64,000 bases of DNA from Hepsetus odoe. Its lineage: Eukaryota > Chordata > Actinopteri > Characiformes > Hepsetidae. The stretch covers positions 22,323,739 to 22,387,738 of the forward strand of contig CM029367.1 of the NCBI GenBank assembly GCA_017165825.1, in the 5' to 3' direction. Each line of letters starts with the position of its first letter. Within the stretch, counting starts at the first letter, position 1. The notes beneath the pieces were generated by a model. The model saw nothing but the letters and a program-made list of their open reading frames with translations, had not been told where the DNA came from and searched no databases. This document shows, piece by piece, positions 44,501 through 54,599 of this stretch. Both the position numbers and the translations under genes were made by a program.

Positions 44501-46996
44501 TCATAGGCTTGTTCTGAAATATATACATGAACAGTGAGAGAGAACATTTTTTGTTAATGTAAAATATATCCATTGAAAAGGAATGCAAGAAAGTACCACA
44601 AAGTTTTCCGCTCTTTCGCCATATAGGCCCGCTATGGCTGAAGTGGGCATCTGAGGGCCATAATATGTCAATTTCCCATTGGACATGTGAGAGGGGATGA
44701 CTTCTCTCTCAATAGAAGATCCATCGGTAGCAGGGAGATCAATAATACTGTCAAACCAATACAAAACATGGGTAAAGCATTGATATGTAATAAATAAATA
44801 ATAATAAACAGACGGACAACGCCCATATTAACTGTAACTCAAATACCAGCGACATCTGCTGGATATACAGCATACCAACCTGGGTTTCATTATATGTAAG
44901 TTGTTACTTCTTTCAATGTTCCAGACTGTGAGAGACTTGGAGTTTGCTGCACAGATTTGCTGCCAGTTAGTTGGATTGAAAGCCAGAATTGTAATGTCCT
45001 CTTCAGCCAGTGAATGGCTACAAATTAAAACTCTATTCTCCCAGTTCCTATTTAAAATATACCACAAAACAAAACAAAAAAAACACACACATAATCCTTT
45101 TAACCAGGATTTTTTCATCATTAAACAGAAATCCCCTGAACAGGTTAGTCCATGTTGCAAACAGACATGCACACTCACACAGTCACACTCGGGGCAATTT
45201 ATCACCTACACTCCACCTGACACTTTGAACTGAAGCAAAAAAAGACCATGCAAAACCACAGAGAGGCCAAGACACCAACCCTGCCCCCGGCCAGAAATAA
45301 AACCCAGAACCTTTTTGTTATAAGGCCTCTGCATCACCATGCCATCATTCAATGCTCACTTTAATATCTCAGATACTCAATATACATCTACAGCATTTCA
45401 CATTACCACAAACTACATTTAAATCCTGAATATTTTGTAACAATTCACAAACAGTGTTGTAAAATATCATGAATAACTAAACATGAACACAAACAAACAT
45501 ATATTTACTGGGGGGTGACGGGGATGATACCTTGCTCAAGGGTACCTCAGGGCAACCTACTGGTGAGGTAATCGAACCCACAATCTTCAGATCCAGGGCA
45601 ACTCCCTAACCACTAGGCCACCGCTGCCCCTGGGGCAAGTTAAAGCCTGTGCCCCTGGAGCAGCCCTGGCCTAGTAGTTATTCATTTGAATCTCAGACCA
45701 GTATATTGCCCTGAGGTACCCTTGACCAAGGTACTATACACATCACTGCTCCCTGGGTACCGGATGAACGGCTGCCCCCTGCTGCACGGTGTGTGTGGGT
45801 AAAATGCAGAGAAACAATTTTGTTGTGGATCACTATGTGTTGTGCTGTGCTGTCTGCTCACAATGACAAGTTGTCACTTTCACTTCACTAAGACATAGAC
45901 AGACATAACTTGTCTTACCACACTGTGATGGTAAAATCAGGTAAAGATGAGCAGCAGGCTAAATAGGGTTCTGTACCACTCAGGGCCATGGCTGTGTAAG
46001 TCAGTTTAACTGTGTCTGCAAAAAAAAAAAAATGTAGAATTTGAAGTATTGCTTCAAGTAGGGTATTTTGCAACATCAATCATGAAGAGAAGGGTTCAAA
46101 AAAGAAGTTTAAATGTTTTGAGTTTGTGTTTTACTCTTTGCTTGCTGCCTTTATATATTATGGGTAAATAGCGTTATTCAGCCTAGACACGAGGTTTCTA
46201 AAGTAGGGAGTCAGTGGAAACATTTCACTAATAATAATTTGTCATTCAGTTAACATTTTTCAGTCTACTGTCATCTCAAAACATAACCTTAATTTTAATC
46301 ACTCACAAGTATGAATTTACATACTGTAAAATTAATACCAGGCAGGGCTTCCCTTATAACCAAGCAAGTAAACAATGCGGTAGTTTTTGTAGCCCATGAC
46401 CCATTGTTTTCATTAAATTATCTGAAGTCATCAGATCCACACCACTGATTTATAAATGTACAAATTTACACACCCTTAATTTCCCACTTCAGTGAAAGCT
46501 CAGGGTAGCTGTACACAAACACAGATGGATGGAGTTTCTGCTCAGAAAAGGCAAGAATTCTGCAAAGCCCATTTGCAGTAAAGACCCCAATACCACGACC
46601 AGGAGACTGAAGCACATTCCTCATTTTGGTTTCCACATTGAGGAAAACAATGTAATTCCCGCAAGTGAAGCAGGCTGTTTTCTTATCCACAAATTCAACA
46701 TTGTTGCTGGTGAATCCCTGCACCCACCTAGTGAAAAACAACAACAACAAAAAACCAGCAAGCAAACAAATAATGTCTTAGTTACAAGAACGGTGCTGCA
46801 CATTAAAAGCTAGAATACATTTTCCACATGAGGCTTTTATTTTAAAGGTCACGTTATAGCTATACTGACTAAAGTTACTTCATTGTCAAATGGAAACGAA
46901 CAATTGTAGTTTATACTTTTAACACCTTGTAAACGTCACTGAATATCTTAATGACTTTTTTACTGACCTCACGTCCAAACTGCCCAAGACTGCCAT
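26777..46996 (-). CDS. cfap43: Cilia- and flagella-associated protein 43 (WDR96)
   Basis: CFAP43 is an axonemal protein of the tether/tether-head complex of inner dynein arm I1 in motile cilia and sperm flagella; loss in mammals gives malformed flagella. I read 38 coding exons. Their lengths sum to about 5,008 bases (about 1,668 codons), essentially the human length of about 1,665. The start exon (46968-46996) encodes MAVLGSLDVR and joins 46474-46727 (WVQGFTSNNVEFVDKKTACF). The N-terminal half is a WD40-type beta-propeller region, the C-terminal half a long charged coiled coil. The gene is tail-to-tail with sfr1 and head-to-head with erlin1. The summed length is one base off a multiple of three, so at least one exon edge (most likely 42,605-42,677 or 40,583-40,743) is slightly wrong. 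Introns hold LINE, Tc1 and SINE insertions. Gene order with sfr1 matches human chromosome 10q25. Confidence 0.93.
27529..27699 (-). repeat. tRNA-derived SINE, family A
   Basis: From 'tttacagcatttagctgatgc' to 'cctaccactagaccactagc', with internal deletion of part of the tail. In a cfap43 intron. Confidence 0.78.
27890..28625 (+). mobile_element. Degenerate Tc1-like transposase copy
   Basis: The plus strand encodes broken pieces of a Tc1/mariner DD34E transposase. One segment reads WRKVMWSDESRFTLFQSD near 27,990-28,060; the next Asp lies in a segment VFQDDNARIHR near 28,275-28,305; the third-acid region is marked by PPQSPDLNPFGNLWDVLEKN near 28,365-28,430. Stops and frameshifts separate them, so it is not functional. 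It sits in the cfap43 intron between exons 27198-27351 and 28832-28912, antisense to the gene. Confidence 0.8.
30487..30650 (-). repeat. tRNA-derived SINE, family A
   Basis: 'catttacggcatttagcagac' and 'gctcttatccagagcgactt' are perfectly kept. The tRNA-like end is shortened after 'ccgtaggcaagtaacctaac'. In the cfap43 intron between exons 30079-30191 and 31183-31390. Confidence 0.8.
30860..31027 (-). repeat. tRNA-derived SINE, family A
   Basis: A second copy in the same cfap43 intron, same orientation as the one at 30,487: 'acagcatttattcagagcaac' to 'accctaccactagaccaccc', with a shortened tail. Confidence 0.78.
31783..31826 (+). repeat. Family A SINE tail fragment
   Basis: Only the tail is present ('cgctctggataagagcgtctgctaaatgcc'-type sequence followed by 'gtaaatgtag'). 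A 5'-truncated copy in a cfap43 intron. Confidence 0.7.
35449..35580. repeat. (TA)n microsatellite with TATT tail
   Basis: About 50 mostly uninterrupted TA units then TATT units and a T run, in the cfap43 intron between exons 34887-35087 and 35659-35775. Length is likely polymorphic and assembly-sensitive. Confidence 0.95.
36840..37700 (+). mobile_element. RTE-type non-LTR retrotransposon fragment
   Basis: The plus strand encodes reverse-transcriptase motifs: FDLEKAFDRVPRDKLWF (domain with the first catalytic Asp), LQQGSVLNPIFFAMVMDRLM, and a Tyr/Phe-Ala-Asp segment near 37,120-37,135 (MMFAD, second D altered and followed by a stop). EEFKYLGVTG follows, then after breaks the C-terminal signature VREARLRWFGHVQRRV (37,545-37,595). 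This order and the C-terminal phrase are typical of RTE-clade LINEs in fish. It is 5'-truncated and interrupted by several stops. Inserted antisense in a cfap43 intron. Confidence 0.85.
37905..38475 (+). mobile_element. Tc1-like DNA transposon relic
   Basis: Remnants read through frameshifts as a Tc1-like transposase: a helix-turn-helix-like early part (ATAPQVTENINAGRDQTVSA), then 'gtggaaaaaagtgatatggtcagatgagtcatcc', which encodes the VIWSDESS-type motif around the first Asp. The later part is badly decayed. It lies next to the RTE fragment in the same cfap43 intron. Confidence 0.6.
40120..40143. repeat. (AAT)n microsatellite
   Basis: Eight or so AAT units directly upstream of cfap43 exon 39975-40105. 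Simple sequence. Confidence 0.9.
40864..41345 (-). mobile_element. Non-autonomous Tc1-like element (MITE-like)
   Basis: The left end 'acagtactgtgcaaaagttttaggca' is a recognised terminal sequence of a Tc1-type family in fish. The minus strand retains only a short piece of transposase C-terminus (FFWPPQSPDLNIIQ, then DYMKRQ). The middle of the gene is deleted, so this is an internally deleted derivative that would depend on transposase in trans. In the cfap43 intron between exons 40583-40743 and 41489-41652. Confidence 0.75.
42985..43250 (+). repeat. Possible interspersed repeat
   Basis: A GC-richer block in AT-rich intron DNA: 'ccatggccacggtcccagtcc', 'ccagctcgacctagtattacc', then 'gattaaagaaccctgaagtctgcc'. 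It resembles the end of a known fish non-autonomous repeat with a '...gaaccctgcgtttgc' type ending. Family not established. In the cfap43 intron between exons 42810-42926 and 43584-43715. Confidence 0.4.
45510..45630 (-). repeat. Family B SINE, truncated (left arm of inverted pair)
   Basis: 'gggtgacggggatgataccttgctcaag' to 'actaggccaccgctgcccc'; the tRNA-like half only. Confidence 0.82.
45655..45889 (+). repeat. Family B SINE (right arm of inverted pair)
   Basis: 'gagcagccctggcctagtag' head through 'ctgaggtacccttgaccaagg' to 'cacaatgacaagttgtcactt'. Nearly full length, opposite orientation to the copy 25 bases to its left. In the cfap43 intron just before exon 45919-46015. Confidence 0.82.
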
Positions 46997-47628
46997 TATA
47001 AAGTGATGTTGCTCAGGTCAGAAAGTCTCAGAACCGATATTTGTATTCGTTTCCCTGGTAACCGGAATTACAGCTTCAAAATCACGTGACATTTTTTGCT
47101 GGTTACTATTGGTAGCTAAGTCCAAAATCGCTAACGTAAACAAATGTCAAATTGCGAGTTGTTTCCGTTAATCAAATCTGATTCAAAATTGTACTCGAGA
47201 CCCATTTATACATTATTATAATTAACTCTCTAAAACCGTTCTAATGCAAATAAAAATTTGAAGAGGTTAATAATAATAGTCAATAACTATTAAGTTAATA
47301 ACTATTAACTATTGATAATAAAATGTATAATAATGCTGTTAGAATGGAAATCAGTCATGCAAAAGACTATTTATTAATTAACTCAAATTGCTCCACATGG
47401 GAGTAAAACAATGCAATGTTCCACCGTATAATATAGCAAATCGAATTTTTTTAAATCACTTTTAAAATCTTTTTATTTTATTTTGTCGACACGAAGGGCA
47501 CTTTTATTTTGACGACTTGGAGCTCCGCCCAGACTCATACAGTGGGAGCGGCTCGCCTTGCGGGTATTGACTGGGGTCCTTACCCTGAGCGAGAGAGAAA
47601 TTCACGGTCTCTGACAAACGAATGACAG
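46997..47628. promoter_or_regulatory. Shared cfap43/erlin1 divergent promoter region
   Basis: About 270-630 bases separate the cfap43 start codon (minus strand) from the erlin1 leader (plus strand). An RFX X-box-like GTTTCCCTGGTAAC lies at 47,049-47,062 near cfap43, then an E-box TCACGTGAC at 47,082-47,090, an inverted CCAAT (ATTGG) at 47,108-47,112, and a GC box CCGCCC at 47,525-47,530 near erlin1. The erlin1 side (47,500-48,000) is clearly richer in CG dinucleotides than the rest of the window, like a CpG-type promoter. Confidence 0.6.
47560..47628 (+). other. erlin1: erlin1 5' untranslated exon 1 (donor side)
   Basis: The exon ends at ACAG|GTAAAC (47,628/47,629) and is followed by a 1.6-kb intron to the acceptor TTGCAG at 49,239. 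The 5' boundary is approximate. It contains an ATG at 47,622-47,624 that opens a short upstream ORF. Confidence 0.6.
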
Positions 47629-48184
47629 GTAAACGGTTTCTATTGCGGCTATTTCTCTGTCGGATGTTGCATTTATGTTTTGCACTTCAGAGATTGTTTG
47701 ACGGAGCGCTGTCTTGTTGAGCTCGCTGAGGCAGCCGCTGGCTAGCCTCTAACGGCAGAGACACCGTTCATCTCCCCTTCAGGGTTAGCCGGTTAGCTTG
47801 CTGTCTGTGCAGAGGCTGTGGTGCATTAGCTAACATTTAAGCTTTGCAGTGATATAATAATTAAACCACATGTGCGAGGTTCTGTTTTATGGTTAGATAA
47901 GAGTTCTGCGAGGCCGCGCTGTTCAGCTAAGAAACGGCGCTCCCATGTAACCCTGATAAGGGTAGCTGTTGGCTAATTTACAACTCCATTTGAATTCACA
48001 ACGAGGAAGTAGATTAGAAACCAGTTCGGCTAACCCTTAGCTTGGCTAGTTTTTCGAGTTAATTTTCTGTTTGTTACCGCAGCAAAGCTCAGCTGGTCAG
48101 CGAGATACAGCTGTATAATATTAGCAGACCAAAAATAGCATTGCGAGCTATGAGTCCTTATGCACTACTGTGAGAGGAGTGTAG

Positions 48185-48240
48185 ATCTCTCTCTCTCTCT
48201 CTCTGTCTCTGTGTGTGTGTGTAATACACACACACACAGC
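48185..48240. repeat. (CT)n-(TG)n-(AC)n compound repeat
   Basis: CT units, then TG units, then AC units in the erlin1 leader intron (47,629-49,239). The TG and AC tracts can pair as a short hairpin. The rest of the intron holds no recognised feature. Confidence 0.9.
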
Positions 48241-49267
48241 AAACATTGAATATCTTGATACTTTGAAGATACACAACACTTCAAAACCAATATAAAGGAA
48301 CCAACAGCTCCGCAAAAAAACATGAACAGCTGTCACACCGCACTATATCCAGTTACAGGACTAGCTCTACTGAGTTGCGATTTTTATCACAATGTTATAT
48401 ATCACCATTTTGCCCAGGCTTAGTTTGTTCTTTTTGACCACCTGTTAGCTGATTCTGTTTTGTAAGGTTGACCAACAGACTTGTTTGCTTATTGTACTCG
48501 CTGACTGAGAGCACAAGGGTCATGTTTGCCGTGAATCAAAGTTGGATAATGTATGAATGATTCATCATATTTTTTCATATACAGTGCTCTAGTATATATT
48601 GCATCTGTTATTTGATCACTGATAATGCCTCTTTACAAAATTGCACTGTTACAATATAAACCTGTCCCAGAATTTATGGTGCTAGGGACCACATTATGGA
48701 CCAATACATTTTCAAAAAGTCTATTTGTTAATCAAGGCCAACTCTGAATTGTTGTTAAAAGAACTTAGGCTACTCATAATGTATCTAATTCTGATTCAAA
48801 TTTTGACATTCAGTGATTTAAAAATAAATAAACAACATAAAACAATTCATGGAGAAAACCATTGAGTCTGATAAAGACCCACTTAAGTGGTGGCGGCAAC
48901 CTAAAAGCTCTACCCTTGGCTCTCACTTTATTTTGATATAGTTTCTTAATATAAATGTATATATTAGTTTAGTTTTCTTTTTTAGAACAATTCAATTAAA
49001 AGGAAAAACAACTTAAAAGCTATTAAATAGAAAAGTATAGTTAGTTAAATAAATACATAATGTTCCAAAGTCTGTTCAATAATTTTTATCCGAATGTTCA
49101 TCCAAACAATCAGGAGTATGATTTTTGTTATAGTCAAGCAGCCCATAAAAGACCCTACATGACACACTACATGTGGTCGCAATTTAATTGTTTTGTAAGT
49201 TGAAAAATTATTTATTTTTTTACTTGATGTATCTTGCAGCGGGTGAGTTGCTGTATGAAGGATGAAG

Positions 49268-52200
49268 ATGGCGCATGTTGGGGCAGTGGTTACTGCAATC
49301 GCTGGTGTGATGGCCATTATGCTTCATTCCTCTATACACAAGATTGAAGAAGGTCATTTAGCTGTTTATTACAGGTAAGAATCATAAAGCTAATTGTGAT
49401 TTGTTTTACAGGAATTACAGTAATAATTTGCACTGTATATGAATTCCCCAAAGATGAAAGCTATTCCTGTAACTAATTAACAGAAGAGTTGAAAATATAA
49501 TTTGGAACACAAATCCAAGCTTGGTTGTTTTTCCTAGAGGTGGGGCTTTGTTGACCTCTCCAAATGGCCCAGGCTATCACATCATGCTGCCTTTCATTAC
49601 CTCCTACCGATCAGTGCAGGTGAGAGATGTTCTGAATGATTGCTTTGTAAATAAGTGTAATAGGCATTGAATAATGCATATCAGTATATGTCCATAAATA
49701 AGAGAGTTTCTTTCATTGTAGTATATTATTGTATACATGGTGGTTGACAATTATTAGATATTAATATATTTAATTTATTTATAGCATTGTTCATTTTATT
49801 AATATTTGCAGTGTCACTGGCTGTTTTTAGTTATCTTATTGCGTTCTTTCTTCAGACAACAATGCAAACTGATGAAATCAAAAATGTGCCTTGTGGAACA
49901 AGGTAAAATTTCAACTGATAATCATTTGCATTGACTATTGAGAGTATGAGAGGTGTTAAAAAGGTTCCAATTAAGTGTTTACTGTGTCTTTTGAAATATA
50001 GTCTATACTTAAGTTTTTTTGTTTTTTTTTTTGCTGCAGTGGTGGTGTGATGATCTATTTTGATAGAATTGAGGTGGTCAATATGCTGGTGCCATCAGCA
50101 GGTAAAGACAATATTATAAAGCAGATTTCATGAAATTCATCAGTTTAAAATATTAAAAACTTTATTTTTGTCTCCACACCATTTCAGTGGTCGACATTGT
50201 GAGAAACTACACTGCAGATTATGACAAGACACTGATTTTCAACAAAATCCACCATGAGCTGAACCAGTTTTGTAGTGTTCACACACTACAAGAGGTCTAT
50301 ATTGAGTTGTTTGGTAAGTAGCAGTTATGTCAAACAGTTTGTCTTGCTGAGGACTTGCTGGCCAAATGTTTACATGGAGCAACAGTGCAAGCCATGTTGT
50401 GTGTCTCTCGAGCCTTGGGTTCTTTGCACTTTTGTTGCAGCTGTGCCTCAGAAGGATTGCAGCCTTATGTTTGTAATCTCTTGTCACAGATATAATTGAT
50501 GAGAACCTCAAGACTGCTTTGCAGAAAGATCTGAATTCCATGGCTCCTGGTCTTACTATTCAGGTGAGATTTCAGAAAATGTTCAACTCTCTATTCCTTT
50601 CATCTTTGTTGTGTTTTTTTTCCTTCAAAATAAACAAAGCGTCCTGAATGACCTTTGCTGTTCAGTGCACCCTGGTGGGTGTAGATGAGTCATTTTTCAT
50701 TTTTTTTGTTTTGGCTTGGGCTTGTTATAAGACTTGCAATGCAGCCTGATGATTTGGACTCATCAAATAGAATCAATAACCTTCCCACTGATTTATGGTG
50801 TATATATAATATATTTTAAATGGATATTTTATGTATTTGTTCCTGCCTGCTAAAGTTGAATTGCAGGTTTGATTTTTGAAAATGTATTTATTGATTTTTT
50901 TTATTTTTTATTATTATTATTCTTTGGATCTGTGTGAGACAATTTCTAACAATTTAAAGCACAGTGGGTCCTTTATGGAGATTTGTATTATGGCTTGACT
51001 CTGTAAAACTGTTAGTTTGCTCACAGTCTCCTCTTTCAGGCTGTCCGTGTCACTAAACCTAAAATACCTGAGGCAATCAGGAGAAACTTTGAACTGATGT
51101 AAGTATATTTTTCTGTAAATTGTGTGATATGGGTTTTCTCTATGTATTTTGTGATGTCATGTGTTAAAATACTGCTAATTATTTTATATTCAAATGCTGT
51201 CATATCAAAATGTACTCCAGAGTGGCAAGGAAGAAAAGTTTGCATAGAAGTGGCCATGCCCAGTTTTCATTCAAAGTAGTAGTTAGACAGTTTAATTTCC
51301 CCTCTTGATTATGAAAAGTGTATATAGCCCTTAGTTAAGAGTTTTTCTTTGGGATTCAAACTGTATAAAGAATAATATCACAGCCATCTTTGATGCCTCT
51401 GCAATAATAAAAATCTAATTTAATTTAAATCATATTAAGTTATTTACAGAGCTTTTTGTTTATTATTTATTATATTTATAGATGATTAACGAGCATGCTT
51501 TCTTCTGAAATAGTTTGTTTACATGCCAAAGACTTTTTAAACTCTCTCTCTATGCAAAATATGTGAACACCTGTTCTCTTACTGCAGGGAAGCAGAAAAG
51601 ACCAGACTTCTTATCACAGCTCAGACCCAGAAAGTTGTGGAGAAGGAAGCAGAAACAGAAAGAAAGAAGGCCATAATTGGTGGGGAAAGACCTGTCTTAT
51701 TGAGCCTTTATCACATGTTCATTTTCAGATCAAAAGATTGGACTGTGCTTTTTTTTTCTGTATTATCTCAGAGGCGGAAAAGATTGCTCAGGTGGCTGAG
51801 ATCCATTTTAAGCAGAGAGTAATGGAAAAGGAGACCGAGAAGAAGATATCTGAAATAGAAGGTGTGTTTAAAAATCCATGAATACTTAATGCACATGTAT
51901 TTCATTCAACTAGGTCTTATATTGATGTGTTTTTGTTGATAACAGATGCTGCTTTCATGGCAAGAGAAAAAGCCAAAGCAGATGCAGAGTACTACAGTGC
52001 GTCGAAGTCAGCTGAAGCCAACAGGGTAAAGTAGTTTTCTTGTAATTTATATGGGAAAAAAAAATTGTTACTCTAGGATTTGTTGCACATTTTAGCAAGT
52101 GACCAACAACTCAGCCAGTTATCTTGTTGATAAAAGTGCAAGTTAAAAAGTAAAGATAAAGGTTTGCACTGAAACTGAATTTCACTGAAGTGATAAATCA

Positions 52201-52439
52201 GACTCTTTTTCTCCTTGCTCTTTTAGCTAAAGCTGACTCCGGAGTATCTGGAACTCATGAAATATCAGGCCATAGCAACCAACAGCAAGATATACTTTGG
52301 CCAGGACATCCCCAACATGTTTGTAGACAACAGTGCCTCTTCCCCAACCAAAGGGGCTGACTCATCTGAGCAGCTGGAATTCTTAACTAGAACAGAAAAG
52401 AAAGTGGCTACATCCAGAACTGAAAAAGGAAGCCACTGA
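49268..52439 (+). CDS. erlin1: Erlin-1, ER lipid raft-associated SPFH protein
   Basis: Erlins form large ring complexes in the ER membrane that recruit RNF170 to ubiquitinate activated IP3 receptors and also restrain SREBP cholesterol signalling (family knowledge). Eleven coding exons: 49268-49374 (exon begins 49,240), 49538-49619, 49856-49902, 50040-50101, 50188-50313, 50490-50563, 51040-51098, 51588-51679, 51772-51861, 51946-52025, 52227-52439. They sum to 1,032 bases, 343 residues, in frame throughout; human is about 346. Visible parts: N-terminal signal-anchor helix (AVVTAIAGVMAIMLHSSIHK), SPFH domain starting EEGHLAVYYRGGALL, the conserved N-glycosylation sequon NYT at residue 106, a coiled coil with KVVEKEAETERKKA (about 190-260), and the oligomerisation part ending IYFGQDIPNMFVD. 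Similarity fits erlin1 better than erlin2 (HLAVYYRGGALLTSPNGPGY). A second in-frame ATG at 49,262 would add two residues. Confidence 0.96.
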
Positions 52440-54580
52440 GGTGCCCAAGTCTTCTCCCCTTGTGTCTTTCTCTATCTCTTTGGGGCTTGGAGTGCTTGTG
52501 TGGCATGCTGGCATAAACTCTTTTCTGTCTGGCTGTAGTGGGTGCTGGGTGCTTAATAGCTGTGCATAGAGTCATCTGGTGTAGGACACTGTTTTACTAC
52601 CAGTTGCTTCTTTTCTGGAAAAAGGCACCATTTTCTTGGGTTGTGACTGAAATTTACATAACTTGTTATAGATTTAAGTATGTTCCTGTGATTTACAAGA
52701 TAAATTGAAATTCACCAATCCCACAGTAGTATCCCTTCAAAACATGTTAAGTGATCGCATGCATTTCCATTTTAAATGTCTGCTTGCTTGTTCTTTTCTA
52801 ACTTCTGTTTAATGCATTTTGGTATGTATGTGAAATTTCGGTGAACTTTTGTGTTTTTCATAACTGGAATTATAAGGCTTCACACTAATTGAGGCAGGAC
52901 AGTAAATTATGCAGCTACAAGACATTTTTGTTGCCAAAGTTAGCTAATCTCCATTTCATAGTTGCTGTAGCACAGATGTTTTTAAGGAAAGCCTCATTTT
53001 GTCTACAAAACCATTGTTACAGTGAGGGCAACTTTTGGATAATAGTTTTGCTGAACACAGGCCAAAAATGAAACACACATTGAACCAGGTATACCCAAAT
53101 GATGTGTTTCATGTTCAATCTGTTCTGATTTTTTCCCAGTTAAATAAAATTTTGTGCTCTTGTTTTCAGCTGTGAGAACCCAGAAAGTAGGTAAAGTGAC
53201 TAGTGTAGTAGTTGGTTTTGTCTGTGTAGAAACTGAATTGTTGGTGGTAGTTTAGATGTGTATGTTTGCTACTAAGGGTCGCATTTTGTTTTCATTTGAT
53301 TTTGCTGTTAACAGCAAGGTTTGAGTACCTGAAACACAATTTCCTGTTCTAATGTAAGCCTGACATGTACTGGATAATTTAGTTACATGACTGAGATGGA
53401 CAGTCTGCTTTTACAGCATGTTCAGAAAGACTCTATTACCATCAAAAGAACATACAAAGGGAATTTCTTATAAATAAGGGCTGATTTATATACATAAAAG
53501 GAATTTACTAAATGAAGGGCTATGGAGCTGAATATATTTACATAAAAATAAGCAGCACAACTACAAGAGTAGTTTCTTGGAAATCTATTTATGATTCCAA
53601 TGTATACAGTTGGATAATGGAATTACCATAGCTGTTAACTCTGAGATGGGAGCTATGAGAGGAAAAATAACCCAATCGCCACTGAAGGTATTATATTGAT
53701 TGCATTAGACTGTCACCACTAGGGGGGGGTCTTTACTTATGTTCATTACTTATCTAGAGACTATGGAGGGAAATGCTGATTGAGCCTCAAGTACAAAGAA
53801 CACTGGGTAATGGAAAGGCTGGAGTTGATCAAATTAGATAGTAGTCTTAATTTTGTTGGCTAATAATTCCAATTCATTTAATTAATCATTTTAAGCACTT
53901 TTATTAAGTGTGAGTGTAGGTGCTAACTTCAATCAGATGAAGGGGAAGTTTCCAAAGCACTGTAGTGTTTTTTAACTGTTTGAGGGATCTTACTCTTAAG
54001 ATTTGTAAAACTCTGCTGTGCTTTTAGGGAATGATCCTCGTATATAAAATTGAAAGTGTCTGCACTTGTAAATCATCAAGCCTCTGACAACATTTATTTA
54101 TGTAATAGGTTGTCTTTTGTAACATATTTCTGTCAAATTAAACATGGTCTTTTCCATGTCAGTGTGCACTAAATTAAAGACATAAGTCTATCCAACCAGT
54201 GCAAGTATATCTACTATAAGTGTGAATCATTGAAAAAATCTCCGGCGTTACTGTCATCACTCCTTCTGATTTTAAAGGTAAATATTAATAGGAATATGTG
54301 AAACGATTGTAGATATTCTAAAGGAAAACAATGCAGAGGCAAAGACCCATTAAGCGATTAAATTGGTCATTTAATCTACAAAAAACTTAAACTCTCTCTG
54401 GATGCTTTGGTGGCCGAAGTTATTCTGGGTGCATGGGCAGTTCTGTCAGAATGAGTGCATTAAGCCACTCTGAATGTTACTTTTATAAATATGCATAATC
54501 TGAACTCTTTATTTCCCAACATTTATATGCAAAATTTGTAACATTTTGACAAACTTCAATTCTGTAAAATAAAACTTATT
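52440..54580 (+). other. erlin1: erlin1 3' UTR (probable extent)
   Basis: No other gene signal lies between the erlin1 stop and a plus-strand AATAAA at 54,568-54,573. An earlier AATAAA lies at 53,143-53,148. Either or both could be used, giving a 0.7-kb or 2.1-kb 3' UTR. The segment is AT-rich with short chance ORFs only. Confidence 0.45.
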
Positions 54581-54599
54581 TTGATACCACTAATAATGA

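Larger units (their letters stand above)
39160..46996 (-). other. cfap43: cfap43 WD40 half: exon map
   Basis: Exons, right to left: 46968-46996 (start codon at 46,996), 46474-46727, 45919-46015, 44880-45047, 44597-44747, 44108-44267, 43925-44007, 43584-43715, 42810-42926, 42605-42677 (uncertain acceptor), 42357-42505, 42027-42130, 41786-41950, 41489-41652, 40583-40743 (uncertain acceptor), 39975-40105, 39160-39324. WD-like phrases include LTVWNIERSNNLH (exon 44880-45047), DYETVLFSTNT (43584-43715) and HEAWLASSGRDGLLHICDI (40583-40743), each with the small-residue/Asp/Trp pattern of propeller blades. Exon 39160-39324 (MAGAGKSNSATQYGQSMV) is the linker out of the propellers. Confidence 0.8.
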
